Assembly: GCA_947453015.1 (NCBI GenBank)
Contig: CANGFL010000056.1
Coordinates: forward strand, 1-7,788
Reading direction: 5' to 3'
Source: Oxalobacteraceae bacterium
GTDB lineage: Bacteria; Pseudomonadota; Gammaproteobacteria; Burkholderiales; Burkholderiaceae_D
DNA length: 7,788 nucleotides
Part shown: positions 1-6,116 of the stretch, in pieces
How the letters are laid out: each line of letters starts with the position of its first letter
How positions within the stretch are numbered: position 1 is the stretch's first letter
Notes under the pieces: generated by a model
The model's input: only the letters and a program-made list of their open reading frames with translations
Told to the model about the DNA's origin: nothing
Databases searched by the model: none
Translations under genes and position numbers: made by a program

Positions 1-1
1 C

Positions 2-1063
2 AACCTCTATACAAATAGAGAAACGGCATCTATAGATGAAATCAGTTGGTTCTTAACCTTATGCTTTGATAAAAAAATAGGTATAAACAAAAAAATTGAG
101 CTTGTGACGAAATTGCCATCGTTTTTGACTGAACTCAAAAGCATTGATAGGCAAAATGCTTTACGAACGATGCTTAGATTGCTTGATAATGACAAGAAAC
201 TAGGCCTGTCACTTAAGAATAACGGTATTTTTAAAAAGTTCGAGGCATCGTTAGATGATGATGAGCCATCAGAAGCTCTCTTGGAATTGGGTTTGCGTTC
301 TCGCGGACTGTTGACGAGCAAAACGAATTTAAAGTTTTTGGGATTTAATCTGGAATGCATACCGCCTGCAGAGCGTTGGGATTGGGTGGTGAAAAATGTG
401 CCGGAATGTTTGAATACTACGGTTGGTATGCAAGCAATGCTGAATGACTCTGTGTGCCGCCCTCAAATGATAAAGCATCTGGATGAATCATTTTCTGAAT
501 GCCTAGATGAACGGCACCGATTAGCATTTTGCGAAAAAATATCACCAGTATATTCAAATCTATGCGAGTGTCGAGATGGAGAAATATTAGCCAAGAAAAT
601 TGTACGCATGGTTTTAAAAGGACCGATATCTAAAAATAAAGAAGATAGGACTCTGAACACTAGATACATGAATTTTCTAATTAAGCATATAAATCTGGTT
701 AAAACTTATTATGGGAAGCAAGAAAAAGAGCATCTTAAAAATGCGATTTTTAAATCAATTAAATGGTTAATTGGATGCCAGGAATCTGGTCAATTGGCTT
801 CGATATTTATAGCATTAGCGAAAAATGATACTAAGTTATTTAAAAATCTTCATTTTAGTGGTTTGGCTATAGTGACATGGAGGAATGTACTAAAGCATGC
901 TGGGTCAATAGCAAGCTTGGATATTCGATATACCTATATTTCTACTCTTTATAAAGCTAAAGCTAAGCGTCATTACCCCACGGTAGACCCGGTATTCGAA
1001 GAGATTTATTCTATTCAGCTAGAAGCGATTAAATGCGGATATAAGGTTCAAGCAACTACTTAA
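2..1063 (+). CDS. C-terminal part of a helical protein, paralogue of the downstream F-box-like protein (5' end outside window)
   Basis: I do not recognise a named family. The frame has no stop from base 2 to the TAA at 1061-1063, giving 353 visible codons, so the gene begins upstream of the window. The GTG at 104 is only the first start-like codon inside it. The 34 codons before it already match the downstream paralogue: LYTNRETASIDEI here against LYSMLEKISYEDI at its residues 125-137. By that alignment about 120-125 N-terminal residues are missing, which in the paralogue include the F-box-like segment. Similarity continues nearly to the C-terminus. The best block is at 398-487, where VPE-x-L-x-TT-x-GM-x-AML-x-D-x2-CR-x-QMI is shared (18 of 30 residues identical by hand). 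The visible part looks all-helical, rich in Leu, Lys and Cys, with no membrane segment. The DNA is AT-rich compared with the sucA operon. Whether this copy also has an F-box cannot be seen. Function unknown; a secreted or host-directed role is inference. Confidence 0.8.
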   Translation, partial: NLYTNRETASIDEISWFLTLCFDKKIGINKKIELVTKLPSFLTELKSIDRQNALRTMLRLLDNDKKLGLSLKNNGIFKKFEASLDDDEPSEALLELGLRSRGLLTSKTNLKFLGFNLECIPPAERWDWVVKNVPECLNTTVGMQAMLNDSVCRPQMIKHLDESFSECLDERHRLAFCEKISPVYSNLCECRDGEILAKKIVRMVLKGPISKNKEDRTLNTRYMNFLIKHINLVKTYYGKQEKEHLKNAIFKSIKWLIGCQESGQLASIFIALAKNDTKLFKNLHFSGLAIVTWRNVLKHAGSIASLDIRYTYISTLYKAKAKRHYPTVDPVFEEIYSIQLEAIKCGYKVQATT

Positions 1064-1096
1064 GCCGGAAAATAATGAGAAAGAATAAGCTGTCTG

Positions 1097-1286
1097 ATCT
1101 GCTTACAAATTTAGCGCAATGGTGACCGCCTGTTGTTTTGTGGGTGGGCGTTGAGGCGGCAGGTAGAGGATCGGTCGACCTCATCAGTTGTTTGTGGGTG
1201 CGCCTAAACGTGACATTGCACCTATAGCCAAGCGCTGATTCTACGTTTTTCGTTTGACTAATAAGCGGGCTGCGGCCCGCTTTTTT
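1097..1286 (+). repeat. Non-coding 3' tail, copy 1 (related to copy 2 at 2811-2998)
   Basis: The 297-base gap between the two paralogous genes contains no convincing gene. From ATCTGCT at 1097 through the terminator it aligns with the stretch after the second gene (2811-2998; 190 against 188 bases). By hand, 1151-1182 matches 2864-2895 at 21 of 32 positions without gaps, and 1184-1203 matches 2901-2920 at 15 of 20. The substitutions show no third-codon-position bias, so I read the tail as non-coding. Possible structure includes CCGCCT near 1126-1131 pairing with AGGCGG at 1154-1159, and the palindrome GGTCGACC at 1173-1180. It could be a long 3' UTR, a small RNA, or simply the flank carried along when the unit duplicated. 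Bases 1064-1096 hold nothing I can identify. Confidence 0.6.
1263..1286 (+). terminator. Intrinsic terminator after the first paralogue tail
   Basis: AGCGGGC (1264-1270) and GCCCGCT (1275-1281) form a perfect 7-bp GC-rich stem with a TGCG loop. The pair A1263-T1282 extends it, and a run of T follows to 1286. It lies about 200 bases beyond the stop codon of the upstream gene and before the next gene, so the two paralogues probably form separate transcripts. Confidence 0.85.
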
Positions 1287-1348
1287 CATTTCTGAAGACT
1301 TTGTCATTTGGAACCAATCGACCAGATTGATCACACATTTCTCAACTT

Positions 1349-1355
1349 AAGGAGA
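1349..1355 (+). promoter_or_regulatory. Ribosome binding site of the F-box-like gene
   Basis: AAGGAGA sits 5 bases before the ATG at 1361 and decides that start over the in-frame ATGs at codons 6 and 10. Between the preceding terminator and this site the only promoter-like element is TTGTCA at 1301-1306 (5 of 6 to the -35 consensus). No good -10 stands at the right distance, so I do not call a promoter. Confidence 0.75.
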
Positions 1356-1360
1356 AAGAT

Positions 1361-2758
1361 ATGCGATCGACACCAATGACTAGCCAAATGCTGACTTTGC
1401 CCTTTGACGCGCTTAGTGAAATTGCGTTGAGCTTACCTGCGGTCGGATCAACAAAGCCGTGGCGGGATGTGAATAGCTTAGCGATAACCTGCGTGAGGTT
1501 GTGCGAATGGAAAAAAACGGTCGACAACGATGTAGAAATAGAGTGGAACGAAGTAAAGAAAACAGTTTCCGGAAAATATGGATGGAAAGATGGTCTGGAA
1601 ATTATCATTAGTAATTTTGAAAATTCGAAAACGCGTTTATTTCGCGAACCAATACTTCGAAAAATAGCTAGCAAACGATTAGATTCAGATCTTAACAACC
1701 AAATAGAAGATTTCGACGTATTTGTCACGATGCTTTATTCAATGCTTGAGAAAATCTCATATGAAGATATTCGTCAGTTATTGGACGTGTTCAATAAAGC
1801 TTCATTAAGTACAAAAACTCAAATTGTGACGGTATTGCCATTGTTTTTGCCGGCGCTAGATAGCAAAAACAGGCAGCAGGTCTTGTGCCAATTGTTCAGG
1901 TTGGTCGATAGCGATCCAATGCTTAGGCACTCACTCACAATTATCGGTGCGTTTAATAATGTCGGAAATTCACTGGGTGATGATCATCACTCAAAGATTC
2001 TTTTGATGCTTAGTCTTTATTCACGCGAACTATTACGGATTAAGCATGGATATAAGTTTGCACTCGATTTTATTCAAAGTGATGAGCTTTGGTCTTGGGT
2101 GTTGGATAAAGTACCAGAATATTTGGATACGACGCATGGCATGGAAGCCATGCTGGATGATCCAGCTTGCCGCACACAAATGATAAATTATTTGTATAAA
2201 TCATTTTTAGAATGCAGCGACACTAGGCGTCATGGTATTTGTGAAAAAATGTTGGAATTTCATCCTGAACTTCGCAAATGTTGTGATGGAGTAAAACTTG
2301 TTAATCAGCTTATCCACTGGTTTTTACGTTCGCCGGAATTTTGCATTGCTGAAAACGGGCCTTTAAATAGTCGTTTCATTAGCGTACTCAGCAAACATAT
2401 AGCCATGTACAAGACATCGTTAGGAAAAAGAGAAAAAATTCTTCTGACTGGTAAAATTTCAAAAACTATTAGCTACGCGATTCGAGTGAAGGCATATGAC
2501 CAATCGACCTTGCTTTTGATTGAAACTGCAAAAATCGATAAAAAATTAATTACTAATGTTTGTCAATATTCTTTAGATTTAACTAACAAAAATGCTTTGA
2601 TGGACGCACTACTAAATGTGAACAGTCTAAAAGACTTAGATGGTCGTTATCATTATGTTTCTGCTCTTTGCAGTGCAGCTCGATATCACCAAGATTCTGA
2701 TCCGAAATTCTTTAAAGCTTTTTTAGATGTGCGAGATGCGATCTTAATGAAAATGTAA
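1361..2758 (+). CDS. F-box-like domain protein with long helical C-terminal domain (possible eukaryote-directed effector)
   Basis: A complete 465-residue protein from an ATG with a strong ribosome binding site. Residues about 13-55 resemble an F-box: LPFDALSEIALSLP, a short insert (about residues 27-35), then DVNSLAITCVRLCEW, fitting the LP-x3-L-x2-I-x3-L ... L-x3-C-x-R-L/W pattern. In eukaryotes this motif binds Skp1 of SCF ubiquitin ligases; bacterial examples are known among host-delivered effectors, such as the GALA proteins of Ralstonia and several Legionella proteins. The rest (about 60-465) looks all-helical with no leucine-rich repeats, ankyrin repeats or catalytic motif that I can see, and would be the candidate target-binding part. 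Residues about 125-450 align with the truncated gene upstream, best at 251-280. There is no signal peptide or membrane helix. A type III or IV secretion signal cannot be judged by eye. The gene is AT-rich relative to sucAB, stands alone between two terminators, and is followed by a tail related to that of its paralogue. The ORF and paralogy are firm; the F-box call is moderate, and the effector role is inference. Confidence 0.85.
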   Translation: MRSTPMTSQMLTLPFDALSEIALSLPAVGSTKPWRDVNSLAITCVRLCEWKKTVDNDVEIEWNEVKKTVSGKYGWKDGLEIIISNFENSKTRLFREPILRKIASKRLDSDLNNQIEDFDVFVTMLYSMLEKISYEDIRQLLDVFNKASLSTKTQIVTVLPLFLPALDSKNRQQVLCQLFRLVDSDPMLRHSLTIIGAFNNVGNSLGDDHHSKILLMLSLYSRELLRIKHGYKFALDFIQSDELWSWVLDKVPEYLDTTHGMEAMLDDPACRTQMINYLYKSFLECSDTRRHGICEKMLEFHPELRKCCDGVKLVNQLIHWFLRSPEFCIAENGPLNSRFISVLSKHIAMYKTSLGKREKILLTGKISKTISYAIRVKAYDQSTLLLIETAKIDKKLITNVCQYSLDLTNKNALMDALLNVNSLKDLDGRYHYVSALCSAARYHQDSDPKFFKAFLDVRDAILMKM

Positions 2759-2810
2759 ATCTGAATAATCTGGCTAAATTTTTAATGTTTAGCGATGAAA
2801 TCACTGTTTA

Positions 2811-2998
2811 ATCTGCTGCCGAACTTAAGTCTCTATTACCCCAGTTGCGTTTTTGCTTGAGTGTTTAGGAGGTGGGTAGCAAATCAGTCAACCGCCAGCG
2901 TCAATTGTTAATGGGTACACTCGATGAAACCGTCTTCTAATTCCCACGCGATATAGCGACTGAGTAGTCACAAAACGGGCCTGCGCAGGCCCGTTTTT
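2811..2998 (+). repeat. Non-coding 3' tail, copy 2 (related to copy 1 at 1097-1286)
   Basis: This is the second copy of the stretch described at 1097-1286, starting with the same ATCTGCT and ending in the terminator. It lies a similar distance from its gene's stop codon (52 bases, against 33 for copy 1). The aligned blocks are 2838-2869 with 1125-1156 (about 19 of 32), 2864-2895 with 1151-1182 (21 of 32) and 2901-2920 with 1184-1203 (15 of 20). It contains an AGGAGGTG-like sequence at 2867-2874 but no following ORF longer than about 22 codons, and the equivalent of that ORF is not preserved in copy 1. Bases 2759-2810 hold nothing I can identify. Confidence 0.6.
2972..2998 (+). terminator. Strong intrinsic terminator, symmetric and possibly bidirectional
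   Basis: Bases 2972-2984 and 2985-2997 are perfect reverse complements: four A, then CGGGCCTGC, and its complement ending in T. Folded as RNA this gives a stem of about 9 to 11 bp with a small loop and a T-run to 2998. The A-run on the left means it could also stop transcription from the right. It separates the F-box-like gene from the sucA operon. Confidence 0.88.
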
Positions 2999-3002
2999 CG
3001 TG

Positions 3003-3030
3003 TTCCAAAGCGTCAACGCTGTGGTATTCT
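3003..3030 (+). promoter_or_regulatory. Candidate promoter of the sucA-sucB-lpdA operon
   Basis: TATTCT at 3025-3030 (4 of 6 to TATAAT) is preceded by TG at 3022-3023, giving an extended -10. A weak TTCCAA (3003-3008) lies 16 bases upstream. It is the best sigma-70-like site I see between the terminator ending at 2998 and the structured leader. Transcription would then start near 3037 and leave a leader of about 160 nt. Confidence 0.35.
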
Positions 3031-3036
3031 GCGCGC

Positions 3037-3197
3037 GTAGTCCTAAAGTTGTATGTAGCGCAGTCCACGGAGCGGAAAGCCCGTAAAGTGGACGGTTAAG
3101 TGGGTCTCGATAGAGGTCCGGTCGGAAGTTTTGGGCGCCTTGCCTAGTGCTTCCTAACCCCCATACTCTCGCGAAGCGCGAGCAAAAGGTGAGCCAA
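3037..3197 (+). ncRNA. Structured 5' leader of sucA, candidate sucA RNA motif (cis-regulatory)
   Basis: The leader offers several hairpins. First, GTCCAC (3063-3068) pairs with GTGGAC (3088-3093), with a possible inner CGG/CCG stem. Second, a 7-bp stem with two G-U pairs, 3102-3108 with 3113-3119, closes a GATA loop. Third, CTCGCG (3168-3173) pairs with CGCGAG (3177-3182) over AAG, one base before the purine-rich ribosome binding region. In addition, CGCCTT (3136-3141) can pair with AAGGTG (3186-3191), which would hide the Shine-Dalgarno. Established knowledge: the 'sucA RNA motif' is a conserved structure described upstream of sucA in Burkholderiales, overlapping the Shine-Dalgarno and proposed to be cis-regulatory. 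Position and architecture here fit that, but I cannot recall its consensus base by base, so membership is inference. The 5' boundary depends on the uncertain promoter. Confidence 0.55.
3185..3191 (+). promoter_or_regulatory. Ribosome binding site of sucA
   Basis: AAAGGTG lies 6 bases before the ATG at 3198 and sets the start there (an ATG-ATG pair) rather than at the in-frame GTG at 3147. The 17 extra codons from 3147 would be translated from the structured leader and do not resemble the family's N-terminus. Confidence 0.8.
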
Positions 3198-6053
3198 ATG
3201 ATGCAGCAGCACTTCTCCAACTCCTATCTGTTTGGAGGGAATGCCCCGTACGTGGAAGAACTCTACGAGGCCTACCTTCTTAATCCCGGTGCAGTTCCTG
3301 ACAATTGGCGAGCGTATTTCGACGCCATGCAGCACGTGCCGGCTGTCGATGGTTCTGATCGTCCCGATGTTCCCCATGCCAGCGTGGTGGCTTCCTTTGC
3401 CGAGCGCGCAAAGCTAGGCCCGATTCGCACGGTGTCTGCTTCGGCGGATGCAGAGATGGGTAGAAAGCGCGTGGCGGTCACGCAGCTGATTGCAGCTTAT
3501 CGCTTCCTCGGTACTCAGTGGGCCAATCTGGATCCACTGCAGCGCCAGGAACGTCCTGCGATTCCTGAGCTAGAGCCTTCGTTCTATGGTTTCTCCGATG
3601 CGGACATGGATACCGTGTTCAACATCAGCAATACCTATTTTGGTGGCGAGACCGCGACCCTGCGCGATTTGTTGCAGGCGTTACGCGATACCTACTGCCG
3701 CAGCATAGGCGCCGAATTTCAGTATATGACCGATCCAGCCCAAAAACGCTGGATGCAAGAGCGCTTGGAAGCGTCGCGCTCTACCGGTAATTTCACGCGC
3801 GAACAAAAGCAGCACATTCTTGATCGTTTGACGGCTGCTGAAGGCCTAGAGCGCTATTTGCACACCAAATATGTGGGTCAAAAACGCTTCTCGCTCGAAG
3901 GTGGCGAAAGTTTCATCGCTTCGTTAGATGAAACCATTCAGCGCGCGGGTAGCCAAGGCATACAAGAGATTGTGATTGGCATGGCGCACCGCGGCCGACT
4001 GAATGTGTTGGTCAATATTTTGGGCAAGATGCCGCAAGATTTGTTTGCCGAATTTGAAGGTAAACACGCCGATGATCTGCCTGCAGGCGATGTGAAATAT
4101 CACCAAGGCTTCTCGAGTGATATTTCCACCCCCGGCGGCCCTGTGCATTTATCGCTAGCCTTTAATCCTTCGCATTTAGAGATCGTTAATCCTGTGGTTG
4201 AGGGTTCGGTCAAAGCGCGTATGGATAGGCGTAGTGACAAAGAAGGTAAACAAGTATTGCCGATTCTGGTTCATGGCGATGCCGCGTTTGCGGGGCAGGG
4301 CGTTGTGATGGAAACCCTCAACCTTGCGCAGACTCGTGGCTATGGTACGGGCGGCACAGTACATATCGTTATTAATAACCAAATTGGTTTTACCACTTCT
4401 GATCCGCGTGACACGCGTTCGACGCTGTACTGCTCGGACGTAGTGAAGATGATTGAAGTACCGGTCTTACATGTGAATGGTGATGATCCTGAAGCGGTGG
4501 TGTTTGCTACACAGATCGCGCTTGATTTCCGTATGCAGTTCCAAAAAGATGTGGTGGTCGATATTGTTTGCTTCCGCAAGCTAGGCCACAACGAGCAAGA
4601 TACACCGGCGCTGACTCAGCCATTGATGTACAAAAAAATCGGACAGCATCCCGGCACGCGCAAACTCTACGCAGACAAGTTATCTACGCAGGGTACGATT
4701 GCTGCTGATGGTGGCGATGCGATGGTTAAAGCGTTTCGCGATGCGATGGATGCGGGACGCAGCTCGATTGATCCGGTTATTTCCAGCTTCAAAAATAAGT
4801 ACGCGGTTGACTGGATGCCTTTCCTCAATCGCAAATGGACGGATGCGGCTGACACCTCCGTGCCGATTACTGAGCTAAAGCGTTTGTCTGAGCGTATTAC
4901 GACCTTGCCTGAGCATTTCAAAGCTCACCCGCTGGTAGAAAAAGTGCTAGCTGATCGTGCGGCTATGGGTCGTGGTGAAGTGAATCTTGATTGGGGTATG
5001 GGTGAACATCTCGCCTTTGCTACCCTGGTTTCGTCGGGATATGCCATTCGTATTACAGGCCAAGATGCAGGTCGTGGCACATTCACGCACCGTCACTCAG
5101 TACTGCATGACCAAAATCGTGAGAAGTGGGATGCAGGCAGCTACATTCCGCTGCAACATGTATCGGATCAACAAGCACCCTTTACGGTAATTGATTCTGT
5201 GTTGTCCGAAGAAGCGGTGTTAGGTTTTGAGTATGGCTACTCAACAGCTGAACCGAATACGCTGACAATTTGGGAAGCGCAGTTCGGCGATTTTGCGAAC
5301 GGTGCGCAAGTCGTTATCGATCAATTCATTAGTTCGGGTGAAGTGAAATGGGGTCGCGCATCAGGTTTAGTCATGATGCTGCCGCATGGTTACGAAGGTC
5401 AGGGCCCAGAGCATTCATCAGCACGGATAGAACGTTTTCTGCAGCTGAGCGCCGATAACAATATGCAGGTCGTTCAACCAACAACTGCTGCACAGATTTT
5501 CCATCTGTTGCGCCGTCAAATGATTCGTCTGTTTCGCAAGCCGCTGGTCATCTTTACGCCGAAGTCGTTATTGCGTAACAAAGATGCTGGCTCACCGTTG
5601 TCTGAGTTGGTTAAAGGCTCATTCCACACAGTGATCGGTGAAGTTGATGAAGCGATAGATCCGAAAAAAGTAAAACGTGTGCTGGCCTGTTCCGGAAAGG
5701 TGTACTTTGATTTGGTGAATGCACGTAAAGAGCGCGGAGTAAACGATGTAGCAATTATTCGCATCGAGCAGCTCTATCCGTTCCCACACAAAGCATTTGC
5801 GACTGAACTGAAATCGTTCCCTAACTTGAGTGAATTGGTTTGGGTGCAGGATGAACCACAAAATCAGGGAGCTTGGTTCCAGATTCAGCACAACATCTTT
5901 GAAAATCTGGCAGAAGGACAAAAGCTAGCGTATTCAGGCCGTCCTGCGAGTGCGTCACCTGCGGTCGGTTATTACGACAAGCATTACGCGCAGCAAAAAG
6001 CGCTGATTGATACAGCTTTCGCGAAGCTCAAAGGCTTCATCCTGACGAAATAA
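3198..6053 (+). CDS. sucA: 2-oxoglutarate dehydrogenase E1 component (EC 1.2.4.2)
   Basis: A thiamine-diphosphate-dependent E1 that decarboxylates 2-oxoglutarate and transfers the succinyl group to the lipoyl arm of E2; cytosolic, TCA cycle. From ATG 3198 it is 951 residues, normal for betaproteobacterial OdhA. Domains in order: the short N-terminal E2/E3-contact segment (SNSYLFGGNAPYVEELYEAY); the ThDP-binding dehydrogenase domain, with HRGRLNVL at 264-271 and KYHQGFSSD near 300-308, whose histidines (264 and 302) match the substrate-recognising His260 and His298 of the E. coli enzyme; HGDAAFAGQG at 359-368 and INNQIGFTT near 392-400 (the GDG...NN-type ThDP/Mg site); RKLGHNEQDTP near 460; then the transketolase-like pyrimidine-binding domain (EYGYSTAEPNTLTIWEAQFG, HGYEGQGPEHSSAR) and the C-terminal domain (WVQDEPQNQGAW). 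No frameshift or missing motif. It is first in the operon, behind a structured leader that probably regulates translation, and 63 bases ahead of sucB. Also called odhA. Confidence 0.98.
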   Translation: MMQQHFSNSYLFGGNAPYVEELYEAYLLNPGAVPDNWRAYFDAMQHVPAVDGSDRPDVPHASVVASFAERAKLGPIRTVSASADAEMGRKRVAVTQLIAAYRFLGTQWANLDPLQRQERPAIPELEPSFYGFSDADMDTVFNISNTYFGGETATLRDLLQALRDTYCRSIGAEFQYMTDPAQKRWMQERLEASRSTGNFTREQKQHILDRLTAAEGLERYLHTKYVGQKRFSLEGGESFIASLDETIQRAGSQGIQEIVIGMAHRGRLNVLVNILGKMPQDLFAEFEGKHADDLPAGDVKYHQGFSSDISTPGGPVHLSLAFNPSHLEIVNPVVEGSVKARMDRRSDKEGKQVLPILVHGDAAFAGQGVVMETLNLAQTRGYGTGGTVHIVINNQIGFTTSDPRDTRSTLYCSDVVKMIEVPVLHVNGDDPEAVVFATQIALDFRMQFQKDVVVDIVCFRKLGHNEQDTPALTQPLMYKKIGQHPGTRKLYADKLSTQGTIAADGGDAMVKAFRDAMDAGRSSIDPVISSFKNKYAVDWMPFLNRKWTDAADTSVPITELKRLSERITTLPEHFKAHPLVEKVLADRAAMGRGEVNLDWGMGEHLAFATLVSSGYAIRITGQDAGRGTFTHRHSVLHDQNREKWDAGSYIPLQHVSDQQAPFTVIDSVLSEEAVLGFEYGYSTAEPNTLTIWEAQFGDFANGAQVVIDQFISSGEVKWGRASGLVMMLPHGYEGQGPEHSSARIERFLQLSADNNMQVVQPTTAAQIFHLLRRQMIRLFRKPLVIFTPKSLLRNKDAGSPLSELVKGSFHTVIGEVDEAIDPKKVKRVLACSGKVYFDLVNARKERGVNDVAIIRIEQLYPFPHKAFATELKSFPNLSELVWVQDEPQNQGAWFQIQHNIFENLAEGQKLAYSGRPASASPAVGYYDKHYAQQKALIDTAFAKLKGFILTK

Positions 6054-6065
6054 AGATAGACCCCG

Positions 6066-6089
6066 CGGCGAGCCGGATGCCGGCTGCCG
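6066..6089 (+). other. Intergenic hairpin between sucA and sucB
   Basis: AGCCGG (6071-6076) pairs with CCGGCT (6080-6085) over an ATG loop. With one bulged G (6070) the stem continues CGGC (6066-6069) to GCCG (6086-6089), 10 bp in all. No T-tract follows, so it is not an intrinsic terminator. It ends 17 bases before the GGAG ribosome binding site of sucB (6107-6110). Likely roles are RNase blocking, transcript processing or tuning of E1:E2 expression; the structure is seen, the role is inference. Confidence 0.6.
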
Positions 6090-6116
6090 TGCGAACAAAC
6101 CGAAACGGAGAGTGAT

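Noticed and set aside
104..106. GTG as the real start of the first gene
   Set aside because: The same frame is open to base 2, the codons before it match the paralogue, and no ribosome binding site precedes it.
1151..1207. Short frame resembling the peptide encoded at 2864-2911 (RR-x-V ... ST-x-SV-x-C), as if a lost C-terminal extension
   Set aside because: Differences between the two nucleotide copies are spread over all three codon positions and indels break the frame, so the likeness follows from DNA homology, not coding constraint.
1056..1334. 92-codon minus-strand frame between the paralogues
   Set aside because: It runs through the terminator hairpin and the conserved tail, has no ribosome binding site and no counterpart in the second tail.
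2872..2940. 22-codon ORF starting GTG inside an AGGAGGTG-like sequence
   Set aside because: The Shine-Dalgarno-like bases overlap the start codon itself, and the frame is not preserved in the related tail at 1097-1286.
3147..3149. GTG as an upstream start of sucA
   Set aside because: It would add 17 residues unlike the family N-terminus. The AAAGGTG ribosome binding site points to the ATG at 3198.
2888..3220. 110-codon reading frame on the minus strand across the sucA leader
   Set aside because: It overlaps the terminator, the candidate promoter and the structured leader, lacks a ribosome binding site and has a composition typical of a chance frame.
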